Source of the DNA: Pseudomonadota bacterium
Lineage (GTDB): Bacteria; Pseudomonadota; Alphaproteobacteria; Acetobacterales; Acetobacteraceae
Length of the DNA: 6,609 nucleotides
Direction of reading: 5' to 3'
Assembly (NCBI GenBank): GCA_021807465.1
Contig: JAKBCX010000090.1
Span: 1-6,609, forward strand
In this document: positions 1 to 5,768 of the stretch, one piece after another
Layout: the number at the start of each line of letters is the position of its first letter
Numbering within the stretch: position 1 is the first letter of the stretch
Program-made: the position numbers and the translations under genes
Notes under the pieces: generated by a model
Told to the model about the DNA's origin: nothing
Database searches by the model: none
What the model saw: only the letters and a program-made list of their open reading frames with translations

Positions 1-1233
1 ATGCTGCTGGTGCTGAAGCCCGAGCGCAGCGAGATGGCCCGCGCCATTATCGAGAAATGGGACCTCGACTACGCCGAAATCGGCCATATCACCGATACCG
101 GGCGTATCGTGGTGAAGCATAAGGGCGTGGTGGAGGCGGATATTCCGCTCGACCCGCTGGCCGAGGCCGCACCGCTCTACCGCCGCCCTATCGCCCCCAC
201 ACCCAAGCCGGAACCGCTTGGCAAGGTGGAGAACGATGTGCCGTTGCTGACTGCCCTCGAAAAATTGATCGGCTCGCCCGATTTGTGCTCGCGCCGCTGG
301 ATTTACGACCAGTACGATTCCACCGTGGGCGGCCAGACGGTGAAACGCCCGGCCCAGGCGGATGCCGCCATTGTGCGGCTGGAGGGTAGCAAGCGCGCTC
401 TGGCCATGACGGCCGACTGCACGCCACGCTATTGCGTGGCCGACCCCGAGGCGGGCGGCGCGCAGGCCGTGGCGGAAACCTGGCGCAATATTACAGCGAC
501 TGGCGCCAAGCCTTTAGCAATTACAGATAATATGAATTTCGGGAATCCTGAAAAGCCCGAGATCATGGGCCAATTCGCCAGCGCCATTAAGGGCATGGCC
601 GCCGCGTGCATTGCGCTCGATTACCCGGTCGTGTCGGGCAATGTGTCTCTTTATAACGAGACCGAGGGCCGCCCCATTCTGCCTACCCCCGCCATTGGCG
701 GCGTTGGCGTGCTGGAAGATGCCGCCCAGGCCGTGGGCTATGCCATCCAACCGGGCCTTACCCTGGTGGTTGTGGGTGAGACTCGCGGAGAGCTTGGAAG
801 ATCGCTGTATTTGCGGGAAATTTGTGGCCGTGAAGACGGCCCGCCGCCCACCATGGACCTGGCCGCCGAGCGCCGCAACGGCGATTTCGTGCGCGCGCAG
901 ATACTCGCCGGCAAGGTTGCCGCTTGCCACGATGTGGCCGATGGCGGGCTGCTCGTGGCCGTGGCGGAAATGGCCCTGGCTGGTGAGTGCGGCGTGGAAT
1001 TAACCGCCGAGGGCGGCGCGGAATACTGGTTTGGTGAGGACCAGGCCCGCTACGTGCTGGCGGTGCAGGACGCGCCCGCTTTGCTCGCCGCCGCCGCCGC
1101 CGCCGGTATTCCCGCCACGCAGACCGGCTTTTGCACCGGTGGGAATAAATTGACTCTCCACAAGGCTGGCGCCATATCTTTGCCACAGTTGCGCGACGCC
1201 CATGAGGGGTTCTTCCCCGCATGGTTCGCCTGA
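1..1233 (+). CDS. purL: Phosphoribosylformylglycinamidine synthase, PurL subunit (C-terminal part)
   Basis: PurL is the ATP-dependent synthase subunit that converts FGAR to FGAM in cytoplasmic de novo purine synthesis, using ammonia supplied by PurQ (with PurS). The 410 visible residues match the C-terminal part of the small-type PurL (about 740 residues). Hallmarks are SRRWIYDQYD (97-106), DNMNFGN (176-182), SGNVSLYNET (212-221), PTPAIGG (228-234), HDVADGG (310-316) and FGEDQARYVL (344-353), spanning the end of the first and all of the second AIRS-like domain. The first ATG is almost certainly internal: homologues continue upstream into the ammonia-accepting N-terminal half, so the gene is cut by the window edge, not truncated biologically. 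The 3' end is intact (TGA). A BolA-family gene follows after 15 bases, suggesting a shared transcript. A run of six GCC codons sits near residues 363-368. Confidence 0.97.
   Translation: MLLVLKPERSEMARAIIEKWDLDYAEIGHITDTGRIVVKHKGVVEADIPLDPLAEAAPLYRRPIAPTPKPEPLGKVENDVPLLTALEKLIGSPDLCSRRWIYDQYDSTVGGQTVKRPAQADAAIVRLEGSKRALAMTADCTPRYCVADPEAGGAQAVAETWRNITATGAKPLAITDNMNFGNPEKPEIMGQFASAIKGMAAACIALDYPVVSGNVSLYNETEGRPILPTPAIGGVGVLEDAAQAVGYAIQPGLTLVVVGETRGELGRSLYLREICGREDGPPPTMDLAAERRNGDFVRAQILAGKVAACHDVADGGLLVAVAEMALAGECGVELTAEGGAEYWFGEDQARYVLAVQDAPALLAAAAAAGIPATQTGFCTGGNKLTLHKAGAISLPQLRDAHEGFFPAWFA
1087..1104 (+). repeat. (GCC)6 trinucleotide repeat inside purL
   Basis: Six consecutive GCC codons encode a hexa-alanine run in the C-terminal domain of PurL, just before the Gly-Ile-Pro turn. 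Copy-number change would keep the frame, so any effect would be on alanine-tract length only. Probably neutral. Confidence 0.7.
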
Positions 1234-1248
1234 AGAGGACCTGACAAC

Positions 1249-1482
1249 ATGGCTATGCCGGCAGGAGAGATCGAAGCCCTGATTAGGGCAGCGTTCCCTG
1301 ATGCGAAGATCGAGATTGAGGACCTGGCGGGGGATAACGACCATTTTGCCGCCAATATCGTCTCCGAGGCTTTCCGCGGCATCTCCCGCGTTCGGCAGCA
1401 CCAGATGGTGTATGCCGCGTTACAAGGCCGTATGGGCAACGAGCTGCATGCGCTTGCGTTGCAAACCTCTGCCCCCGAATAA
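1249..1482 (+). CDS. BolA/IbaG-family protein
   Basis: This 77-residue protein is a compact BolA domain. Visible family features are an N-terminal helix (residues 5-16), a DHF motif at 31-33, the signature RVRQHQMVYAAL at 47-58, and a near-C-terminal histidine in ELHALAL (His67), the position normally implicated in [2Fe-2S] co-ordination with a CGFS glutaredoxin. BolA-type proteins act in the cytoplasm in Fe-S trafficking and iron signalling. The partner gene grxD follows after only 15 bases, which strongly supports that role here. The start is supported by an AGAGGA-type ribosome site (about 1234-1239) just after the purL stop. Family members are usually 75-105 residues, so it is complete. 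I cannot decide between BolA-like and IbaG-like subtypes from sequence alone, so no symbol is given. Confidence 0.93.
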   Translation: MAMPAGEIEALIRAAFPDAKIEIEDLAGDNDHFAANIVSEAFRGISRVRQHQMVYAALQGRMGNELHALALQTSAPE

Positions 1483-1497
1483 GGATTTTTAACACCA

Positions 1498-1833
1498 ATG
1501 GACAACCCAGTTTTCGTTGAAATTCAGAAGCATATAGATGGTTCTGACGTTTTGCTCTTCATGAAGGGTACGCCGCTTTTCCCGCAATGCGGCTTTTCCG
1601 CGCGGGTGGTGCAAATCCTCAAGCATGCCGGGGTGCCGTTCTCGTCGGTGAACGTGCTGGAGCACCAGGAAATTCGCGAGGGGATCAAGCAGTTCTCCAA
1701 CTGGCCGACCATCCCGCAGCTCTACGTCAAGGGTGAATTCGTTGGCGGGTGCGACATCGTCACCGAAATGTATCAGAGCGGCGAGCTGACTGCCCTGCTC
1801 ACCGAAAAAGGTGTCGTTCAGAGCGCCGCATAA
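1498..1833 (+). CDS. grxD: Monothiol glutaredoxin, Grx4 type (CGFS)
   Basis: This 111-residue protein is a single-domain CGFS glutaredoxin. Lys23 in MKGTP, the active-site motif CGFS (31-34) preceded by FPQ, WPTIPQLYV (69-77) and GGCD (83-86) are all present; these contribute the glutathione and [2Fe-2S] binding surface. Such proteins form glutathione-ligated [2Fe-2S] dimers or heterodimers with BolA and deliver clusters in the cytoplasm; they do little classical dithiol reduction. An AAGGA ribosome site (about 1483-1487) precedes the ATG. The gene lies directly behind the BolA gene, an arrangement matching the physical complex. Its TAA stop is part of a TAAGGG that looks like the Shine-Dalgarno of the next gene, and the frame after the TAA stays open into that glycosyltransferase (see finding). 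Confidence 0.97.
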   Translation: MDNPVFVEIQKHIDGSDVLLFMKGTPLFPQCGFSARVVQILKHAGVPFSSVNVLEHQEIREGIKQFSNWPTIPQLYVKGEFVGGCDIVTEMYQSGELTALLTEKGVVQSAA

Positions 1834-1836
1834 GGG
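1832..1836 (+). promoter_or_regulatory. Shine-Dalgarno supporting a CTG start of the glycosyltransferase
   Basis: AAGGG overlaps the grxD stop codon (TAA at 1831-1833) and lies nine bases before CTG 1846. From that CTG the protein begins Met-Pro-Ile-Leu-Phe-Ile-Thr-Asp, the expected first beta-strand of a GT-B glycosyltransferase. No ATG, GTG or TTG occurs in frame until GTG 1957. The site therefore helps choose the start. Confidence 0.5.
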
Positions 1837-1845
1837 TTACACCTC

Positions 1846-3084
1846 CTGCCTATCCTGTTCATCACCGATGAACTTCCGAGACCAGGGGCGGCAGGCCATC
1901 TGGCCCTTAACCATGCAATTATTAGCTGGCTGCAAAAGCAGGGGTACGAGGTTGCCGTGCTGCTTACAGGTGCGCGGCTGGCCCGCCCGGCGGAACGCTA
2001 CACTGCGGCCAAGGTGGCGGGGCCGCATGTGCGCCAGCTTGGGCGGCGGGTTTTTATTACCTCGCCATCGGCCCTTGGCCGCCAGCTAGGGCAGTTTTGC
2101 CTGCGTATGCTGCCCTCGGGCCTTGCGGCCCGGCTGCGCCGCGCGCGCCACCGGGCGGATATGGTGCTAGGCGCCTTCCCCACCGCCGAAGATACACGCT
2201 GGTGCGCCCGTGCCGTGGCGCGGCTCAAGCCCCAGGCCATGCTGATCGACACGATCTTCCGCACCCCGCTTTTGGCTGAGCCGGAATTACGAGGGCTAAA
2301 CAGCATCATCATCAGCCACGATATTTTCCACCGCCGCGCCATGGCGATGCAAGCCGCCGGCTATAGCGTGCAGCCACGCGACCTGACGCGGGCGCGTGAG
2401 GCCGTATTGTTGGGGCGGGCAAGCTCCATTGCTGCCATTCAGCCAGACGAGGCAGCCATTATCCGCGCCATGTGCCCAGACGTGCCGGTTTTCACCGCCC
2501 CCATGCCGGCCCTGCCCTGCCCGCCGCTATCCGGCACAACCCGCATTACTGGGCGGCTGGTGTTTGTGGGCAGTGCCAGCCTGCCCAACCTGGACGGCAT
2601 GCGCTGGTTCTTCTCCGAAATCTGGCCATTACTTGGCGGCCATGGCATTACGCTGGACATCATCGGCGATTGCGGCACGGCGCTGCGCCGCCTGCCGCCG
2701 GGCGTAATGGCGTACGGGCGCGTGCCAGAGCTTGCCCCATATTTGCACCGCGCTGCACTGGCCGTCGCCCCCCTGCGCGCCGGGTCGGGCTTGAAGATCA
2801 AGCTGCTCGATTATGCGCGCCATGGGCTTGCCACTGTTGTAACGCCGCCTGCCCTGGCGGGGTTCGAGGCCAGCCCGGCCTCGCCCTATATTATTGCGGG
2901 CAGCGCGGTGATGTTTGCCGAAGCGGTACGCCGCAGCGTGCAGGAACCGCCATCGCCGGAAATGGCAATCGATTATTGTACCCGCCATTATGGCGAGGAG
3001 GCGAGCTTTGCCGGGCTGAAGAGCGCCTTGCTGGACCATGGCGGGCATGAGAAACGCACGCATATGGGCATTGTGCAGCTATGA
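1846..3084 (+). CDS. GT-B-fold glycosyltransferase (group 1 / GT4-like)
   Basis: This is a predicted cytoplasmic or membrane-associated sugar transferase of the group 1 type, acting on an unknown acceptor, plausibly in surface polysaccharide or glycolipid synthesis. Counting from CTG 1846 (412 residues), the N-terminal domain opens with a beta-strand ILFITDELP (3-11) and a glycine-containing loop. SHDIFHRR (157-164) resembles the His-containing segment near the domain junction. The C-terminal domain has VFVGS followed by PNLDGMRWF (239-254) and then VAPLRAGSGLKIKLLDY (307-323), the nucleotide-sugar-binding region; the usual glutamate there is Asp322. No membrane segment is evident. A conservative start is GTG 1957, but it would remove the first strand and about 37 residues, so the CTG start is preferred. 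It follows grxD by 12 bases and may be co-transcribed. The donor and acceptor cannot be inferred. Confidence 0.82.
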   Translation: MPILFITDELPRPGAAGHLALNHAIISWLQKQGYEVAVLLTGARLARPAERYTAAKVAGPHVRQLGRRVFITSPSALGRQLGQFCLRMLPSGLAARLRRARHRADMVLGAFPTAEDTRWCARAVARLKPQAMLIDTIFRTPLLAEPELRGLNSIIISHDIFHRRAMAMQAAGYSVQPRDLTRAREAVLLGRASSIAAIQPDEAAIIRAMCPDVPVFTAPMPALPCPPLSGTTRITGRLVFVGSASLPNLDGMRWFFSEIWPLLGGHGITLDIIGDCGTALRRLPPGVMAYGRVPELAPYLHRAALAVAPLRAGSGLKIKLLDYARHGLATVVTPPALAGFEASPASPYIIAGSAVMFAEAVRRSVQEPPSPEMAIDYCTRHYGEEASFAGLKSALLDHGGHEKRTHMGIVQL

Positions 3085-3146
3085 TGGCGCTTGCCATGAA
3101 ACAGTCATGCTAAATTAACTATACCGAAACAGATTTCCAAAAAAAG

Positions 3147-3163
3147 CTGGCGTAACACATGCT
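3147..3163 (+). promoter_or_regulatory. Possible sigma-54-type promoter (GG-N10-GC)
   Basis: In the AT-rich spacer after the glycosyltransferase, CTGGC is followed at the right distance by ATGCT: GG at 3149-3150 and GC at 3161-3162 are separated by exactly ten bases. The YTGGC and TGC parts match the -24/-12 consensus; the ACG of the -24 box does not. Transcription would begin near 3174, about 50 bases before GTG 3223. GG-N10-GC is frequent by chance in GC-rich DNA, so this is tentative. Confidence 0.27.
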
Positions 3164-3222
3164 TACTATTTAATGACCTTATTGTTATTAAGTGGTATTA
3201 CTATTTTGCGAAGAGGCTCAAG

Positions 3223-3465
3223 GTGAAACAGCCGCGCCGTGTATTCCGCAAACGCCCGCGCCGCCATGTATCGTGGCGGGCTATGCTGCTGAGCCTTACC
3301 GCCACACTTACCGCCACGCCCGCCGCTACGCCAAAAGCGTTCCCGCATGGCCAGGGTACCACCGCGAGCTTGGCGCCGCCCCCCAGAATCGTCCCTTCTT
3401 CGGGCAGCCTGGCTGGCATTCCGGCTCGCTCTATCGACTCAAGCCCCAAGAATTTTCCTAAATAA
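3223..3465 (+). CDS. Hypothetical small basic, Pro/Thr-rich protein, possibly exported
   Basis: I do not recognise this 80-residue ORF. It has a clear AAGAGG ribosome site (3211-3216) six bases before its GTG start, and about two thirds of its codons end in G or C, consistent with a real gene in this genome. Residues 1-19 are very arginine/lysine-rich and include RRVFRK (5-10), which resembles the core of a twin-arginine motif. Residues 20-36 are mildly hydrophobic (AMLLSLTATLTATPAAT) and could form a weak signal sequence, followed by a Pro/Ser-rich tail. The hydrophobic stretch is short, threonine-rich and far from the arginine pair, so export is uncertain. Overlapping ORFs of similar length exist in another plus frame and on the minus strand, so the region may also be non-coding. 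Confidence 0.35.
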   Translation: MKQPRRVFRKRPRRHVSWRAMLLSLTATLTATPAATPKAFPHGQGTTASLAPPPRIVPSSGSLAGIPARSIDSSPKNFPK

Positions 3466-3484
3466 ATCAAAAAGTTATTTTCTT

Positions 3485-3490
3485 TATATT
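3485..3490 (+). promoter_or_regulatory. Possible sigma-70 -10 box upstream of the EAL gene
   Basis: TATATT differs from TATAAT at one position and sits in a strongly AT-rich stretch (about 3451-3495) ahead of the EAL gene. No convincing -35 box lies 16-18 bases upstream. If used, transcription would start around 3497, on the palindrome at 3497-3508, with a leader of about 40 bases. Confidence 0.3.
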
Positions 3491-3496
3491 AAGAAT

Positions 3497-3508
3497 CACT
3501 GGCCAGTG
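3497..3508. promoter_or_regulatory. 12-bp perfect palindrome, possible operator
   Basis: CACTGGCCAGTG is a perfect inverted repeat 28 bases before the EAL start codon and about 6 bases after a -10-like box, where a repressor or activator dimer could bind. One or two palindromes of this size are expected by chance in a window this long, so position is the main argument. Confidence 0.25.
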
Positions 3509-3536
3509 TCGTGCCTATGCCGCGCCCAGACCAGCC

Positions 3537-4400
3537 ATGCCCGTGATCAAATATCCCTCTGACCCTTCGCCAGCCGCTTCTGGCTCCCCCCCCGCTCTCC
3601 CTACCCCCAGGGAGTTGCGCCAGCGCACCGCGCGGCGCGAGATTACCGAGCGGCGGCGCACTACGCAGCGCCTGCGCCAAGCCCTGTGCAGCGGCGGACT
3701 TATTCTGCATTATCAGCCAATTATAAACTTTTCCTCAGGCTTGGCCTGTGGTGCCGAAACGCTTATCAGGCTGCAACATGCCAGGCGCGGCCTCATCCCA
3801 GCGGCACATTTCATGCCCATTGCCGAACGGTCAGATGTGATTATCGACATTGCGGGCTGGATTATGAATACGGCCTGCGCCGAGGCTGCGGGCTGGCCGG
3901 GGCATTTCGCTGTTTTCACCGCACTTTCAAGCCGCCATTTGCAAAGCGGGAAGCTGGTAAAGCAGTTGCTGGAGGTTCTCTCGCGCTCTGGCCTGCCGCC
4001 AGAAAGGCTACATATTGAAATTACCGAAGCCATGCTTCTGGACGATAATGACGACACGATTTTTGCCCTGCGCGCACTGCAAGGGCTAGGCGTGCCCTTG
4101 GCGCTGAATAATTTCGGCACCGGCTACGCCTCGCTCAGCGCCCTTAAGCGGCTTAACATCTCTACATTGCGGCTAGACCGCTCGCTGATCCAGAATCTGT
4201 CCGAACCGTCAGGCGTGGCTATAGTACGGGCCGCCGTAGAGGCCGGGCATGCTCTGGGCTGCAAAGTACAGGCTGATGGGGTGGAAACAGCGGAGCAATT
4301 TCAGCGCCTTACTGAAATTGGCGCGGATGAGGGGCAAGGCGCCTATTTCTCCCCTCCGGTAGAGGCTGGAGAAATGGCGGCCATGTTCGCGCAAGGCTGA
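3537..4400 (+). CDS. Stand-alone EAL-domain protein with degenerate catalytic site
   Basis: This 287-residue protein has a proline-rich, then arginine-rich N-terminus (1-50) and one EAL domain (about 51-287). EAL domains hydrolyse the second messenger c-di-GMP, or act as c-di-GMP or protein sensors when inactive. Here the EAL motif is ETL (Glu74 kept), the usual NLS asparagine is Ala129 in TALS, both aspartates of DDFGTG are Asn191 and Asn192 (NNFGTG), the KID lysine is Arg212, and the AEGVE glutamate is Asp247. The EITE glutamates (161, 164) and Gln267 are retained. Loss of both loop aspartates and three other conserved positions strongly suggests no phosphodiesterase activity, so a regulatory or protein-binding role is inferred. 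There is no GGDEF, sensor domain or membrane segment. ATG 3537 is the first start in frame but has only a weak ribosome site. An eight-C run lies at codons 17-19. Convergent with the WcbI-like gene. Confidence 0.9.
   Translation: MPVIKYPSDPSPAASGSPPALPTPRELRQRTARREITERRRTTQRLRQALCSGGLILHYQPIINFSSGLACGAETLIRLQHARRGLIPAAHFMPIAERSDVIIDIAGWIMNTACAEAAGWPGHFAVFTALSSRHLQSGKLVKQLLEVLSRSGLPPERLHIEITEAMLLDDNDDTIFALRALQGLGVPLALNNFGTGYASLSALKRLNISTLRLDRSLIQNLSEPSGVAIVRAAVEAGHALGCKVQADGVETAEQFQRLTEIGADEGQGAYFSPPVEAGEMAAMFAQG
3586..3593 (+). repeat. Eight-cytosine homopolymer in the EAL gene
   Basis: Eight consecutive C residues span codons 17-19 of the EAL protein, close to its start. Gain or loss of one base would frameshift the protein before the EAL domain. 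This could permit slipped-strand switching, but it may simply reflect proline codons in a GC-rich genome. Confidence 0.5.
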
Positions 4401-4410
4401 AATAACTGGT

Positions 4411-4430
4411 GCCAGGGCTTCAACCCCGGC
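4411..4430. terminator. Weak hairpin between convergent genes
   Basis: GCCAGGG and CCCCGGC can pair around a six-base loop. In the minus-strand RNA this is a seven-pair stem with one G-U pair, and the stop codon of the WcbI-like gene lies in the loop. In the plus-strand RNA one pair is an A-C mismatch. No uridine run follows on either strand, so it is at most a poor intrinsic terminator. Confidence 0.22.
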
Positions 4431-5331
4431 CAATTTCCGCATTCAGCCTGGCAGCGAGGCCGGTTGGGGTAGAAGCCGTAAGCGCGCCACGCGGTTGCTC
4501 CGCATAATCCTTGTAGCTTAGCCGGGCGAAATCATCGAACGGCAGGTACACATCCTTGGCATTCGGCTTGGGCCTGCATTTATAAGTTGGCAGCGAGCGG
4601 TAGGGGAGCTGATAAGCGCGGATGACGGCCGGCATTACGGGAATCCGCACATCGCCGGTAAGGTGATGGTGGATATTGCCGTGATCCGCCCATGCCGGCA
4701 CATCACCCCCGAACACCTTGGCGCAAAACCCCTGGCACAGCGCGGCGATGATATCCATCGACGGATGGTTGAAGGTGAGCATGCCCGCCTTTTCACGGCA
4801 CATACGGTCGAAAATTGGGGCGGAGGCGATGTCCACATGCCGGTCACGGGCCTGTAGCTCGGTTATGGCCTCCTGCCACGCGGTTTCGAGCGCGAATATG
4901 GGGGGCAATTCGGCATCGTGGTACATCGCGATAATCTCTTCGACCGGCCGCCCGGTCATGAACCCCCAGAACACCAGGCCGCTATGGTAATCGCCCAGTA
5001 GGGCGGATTGCGCCCTTGCTTGCCCATTTGCCGCGTAAATAAGGTCCGGGTGCAACCCGGTGAAAAACGGGGTGGCGAATGTAACAGCCCGGTTGCCGAA
5101 TACCGCCTTGAGATTCGTGAACTCAAACGACCCCCAGATTCGCCCATGCGCGATGGAAAACACGTAATCATATGTTTTGAGCTTCTCGAAGGCTTCCCCG
5201 AATGCGTCTTTTTTAACGCTAAAGAGGGCCATGCTATCGACTTCGGAAAACAGCCCGGTGGCGCTGAGGTAGGCCTGGATGGGCCTGTGCGTGCAGTTAG
5301 CAATAACAAAACATGTTGGACGCTTTGTCAC
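4420..5331 (-). CDS. WcbI-like polysaccharide biosynthesis protein (putative CoA-binding/acetyltransferase)
   Basis: This 303-residue soluble protein resembles the WcbI family of polysaccharide-biosynthesis proteins, whose founding member is a capsule-cluster protein that binds coenzyme A and is proposed to be an acetyltransferase. The pattern seen is an N-terminal strand ending in ANC (11-13, where the family usually has a GNCQ-like turn), GLHPDLIY (92-99), LGDYHSGL (112-119) and FNHPSMDI (187-194). These His/Asp/Asn-rich motifs are what I rely on; the assignment comes from memory of the family and is moderate. There is no signal peptide or membrane segment. The start is GTG at 5331, backed by an AAGGA ribosome site six bases upstream (plus-strand 5338-5342). 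It is convergent with the EAL gene and divergent from the DUF3253 gene, so it is probably transcribed alone. Its neighbourhood with a glycosyltransferase fits a role in modifying a surface glycan. Confidence 0.6.
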   Translation of the reverse strand: MTKRPTCFVIANCTHRPIQAYLSATGLFSEVDSMALFSVKKDAFGEAFEKLKTYDYVFSIAHGRIWGSFEFTNLKAVFGNRAVTFATPFFTGLHPDLIYAANGQARAQSALLGDYHSGLVFWGFMTGRPVEEIIAMYHDAELPPIFALETAWQEAITELQARDRHVDIASAPIFDRMCREKAGMLTFNHPSMDIIAALCQGFCAKVFGGDVPAWADHGNIHHHLTGDVRIPVMPAVIRAYQLPYRSLPTYKCRPKPNAKDVYLPFDDFARLSYKDYAEQPRGALTASTPTGLAARLNAEIGRG

Positions 5332-5504
5332 CTTCGATCCTTACACTCTGCCGCCCTGATGCGCCTGCAGGCGCCTTTGTAACCAAGTACCGGACAACAT
5401 AAGCCCGGGCAATCAGGCGCCGCCTTGCTCCGCGTATCAGTCTGTAAAACAATGAAACCTGCGCCGGGTGGCGGCGCGGGGCGGATTACGGCATAAGGCG
5501 CGGC
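5332..5504. promoter_or_regulatory. Divergent intergenic region with palindrome and repeated CAGGCGCC
   Basis: This 173-bp spacer must hold the promoters for the minus-strand WcbI-like gene and the plus-strand DUF3253 gene. It contains a perfect 14-bp palindrome at 5361-5374 (GCGCCTGCAGGCGC), which in RNA would be a five-pair stem with a TGCA loop, 18 bases upstream of the ribosome site of the WcbI-like gene. The octamer CAGGCGCC occurs at 5368-5375 and again at 5414-5421. I see no -35/-10 pair I would trust on either strand; TTGCTC at 5425-5430 with AACAAT at 5448-5453 (17-base spacer) is the best weak candidate for the rightward genes. Confidence 0.4.
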
Positions 5505-5768
5505 ATGAGCACGGACCCGGCCGAACAGGCGATTCTCGACACGCTGCGCGCGCTTGGCGCAGGCAAATCCATTTCTCCCACCGAGGCCGCCCGCAACCTT
5601 GCCGGAAACCCGCAGGATGATAGCTGGCGCCGCAGCCTGGGGCCGGTAAAGCTGGCGGCACAGCGCCTCGCCCGCGCCGGGCAGGTTGAGATTCTGCGCA
5701 AGGGCAAGCCCGTGGACCCTGAAGTGCTGCATGGCGTGCTGCGGCTGCGCCTGAAGGACGCCGAATAA
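5505..5768 (+). CDS. DUF3253 family protein
   Basis: This 87-residue protein matches the DUF3253 pattern as I know it: an N-terminal helix with ILDTLRALGAGKSISPTEAA (10-29), a central tryptophan (SWRRSLGPV, 40-48), then KLAAQRLARAGQVEIL (49-64) and a basic wing KGKPVDPEV ending in RLRL. The helix / helix / beta-wing order looks like a small winged-helix module, which suggests nucleic-acid binding, but the family has no established function that I can state. The length is typical, so the gene is complete. ATG 5505 has an AAGG ribosome site seven bases upstream (5494-5497). Its TAA overlaps the ATG of the following ABC transporter by one base, so the two genes are probably translationally coupled. 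Confidence 0.85.
   Translation: MSTDPAEQAILDTLRALGAGKSISPTEAARNLAGNPQDDSWRRSLGPVKLAAQRLARAGQVEILRKGKPVDPEVLHGVLRLRLKDAE

Noticed and set aside
758..1222. Long minus-strand open frame opposite purL
   Set aside because: PurL on the plus strand is unambiguous; the antisense product is a low-complexity Arg/Pro-rich shadow.
1..1233. Possibility that purL is a naturally short or split gene beginning at base 1
   Set aside because: The first residues match an internal part of PurL and the fragment simply begins at the window edge.
1811..2089. 92-codon plus-strand frame overlapping the grxD end and the glycosyltransferase start
   Set aside because: It could have offered a standard start for the glycosyltransferase only with a frameshift; its product has no family features and the correct frame is open without it.
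2472..3050. 192-codon plus-strand open frame inside the glycosyltransferase
   Set aside because: Out of frame with a strong glycosyltransferase; Arg/Pro/Ala-rich composition typical of a shifted frame in GC-rich DNA.
3084..3097. Inverted repeat ATGGC-gctt-GCCAT right after the glycosyltransferase stop, considered as a terminator
   Set aside because: The stem is only five pairs and is not followed by a T run, so it is too weak to call.
3192..3470. Alternative 89-codon frames, one on each strand, over the small ORF at 3223-3465
   Set aside because: Neither has as good a ribosome site as GTG 3223, and neither shows a recognisable family. The plus-strand alternative begins at a GTG in AT-rich spacer DNA. 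Not excluded with certainty.
3517..3546. Nine-codon ATG reading frame overlapping the EAL start, considered as a leader peptide
   Set aside because: Short, with no ribosome site or attenuator-like hairpin; out-of-frame ATGs of this kind are common by chance.
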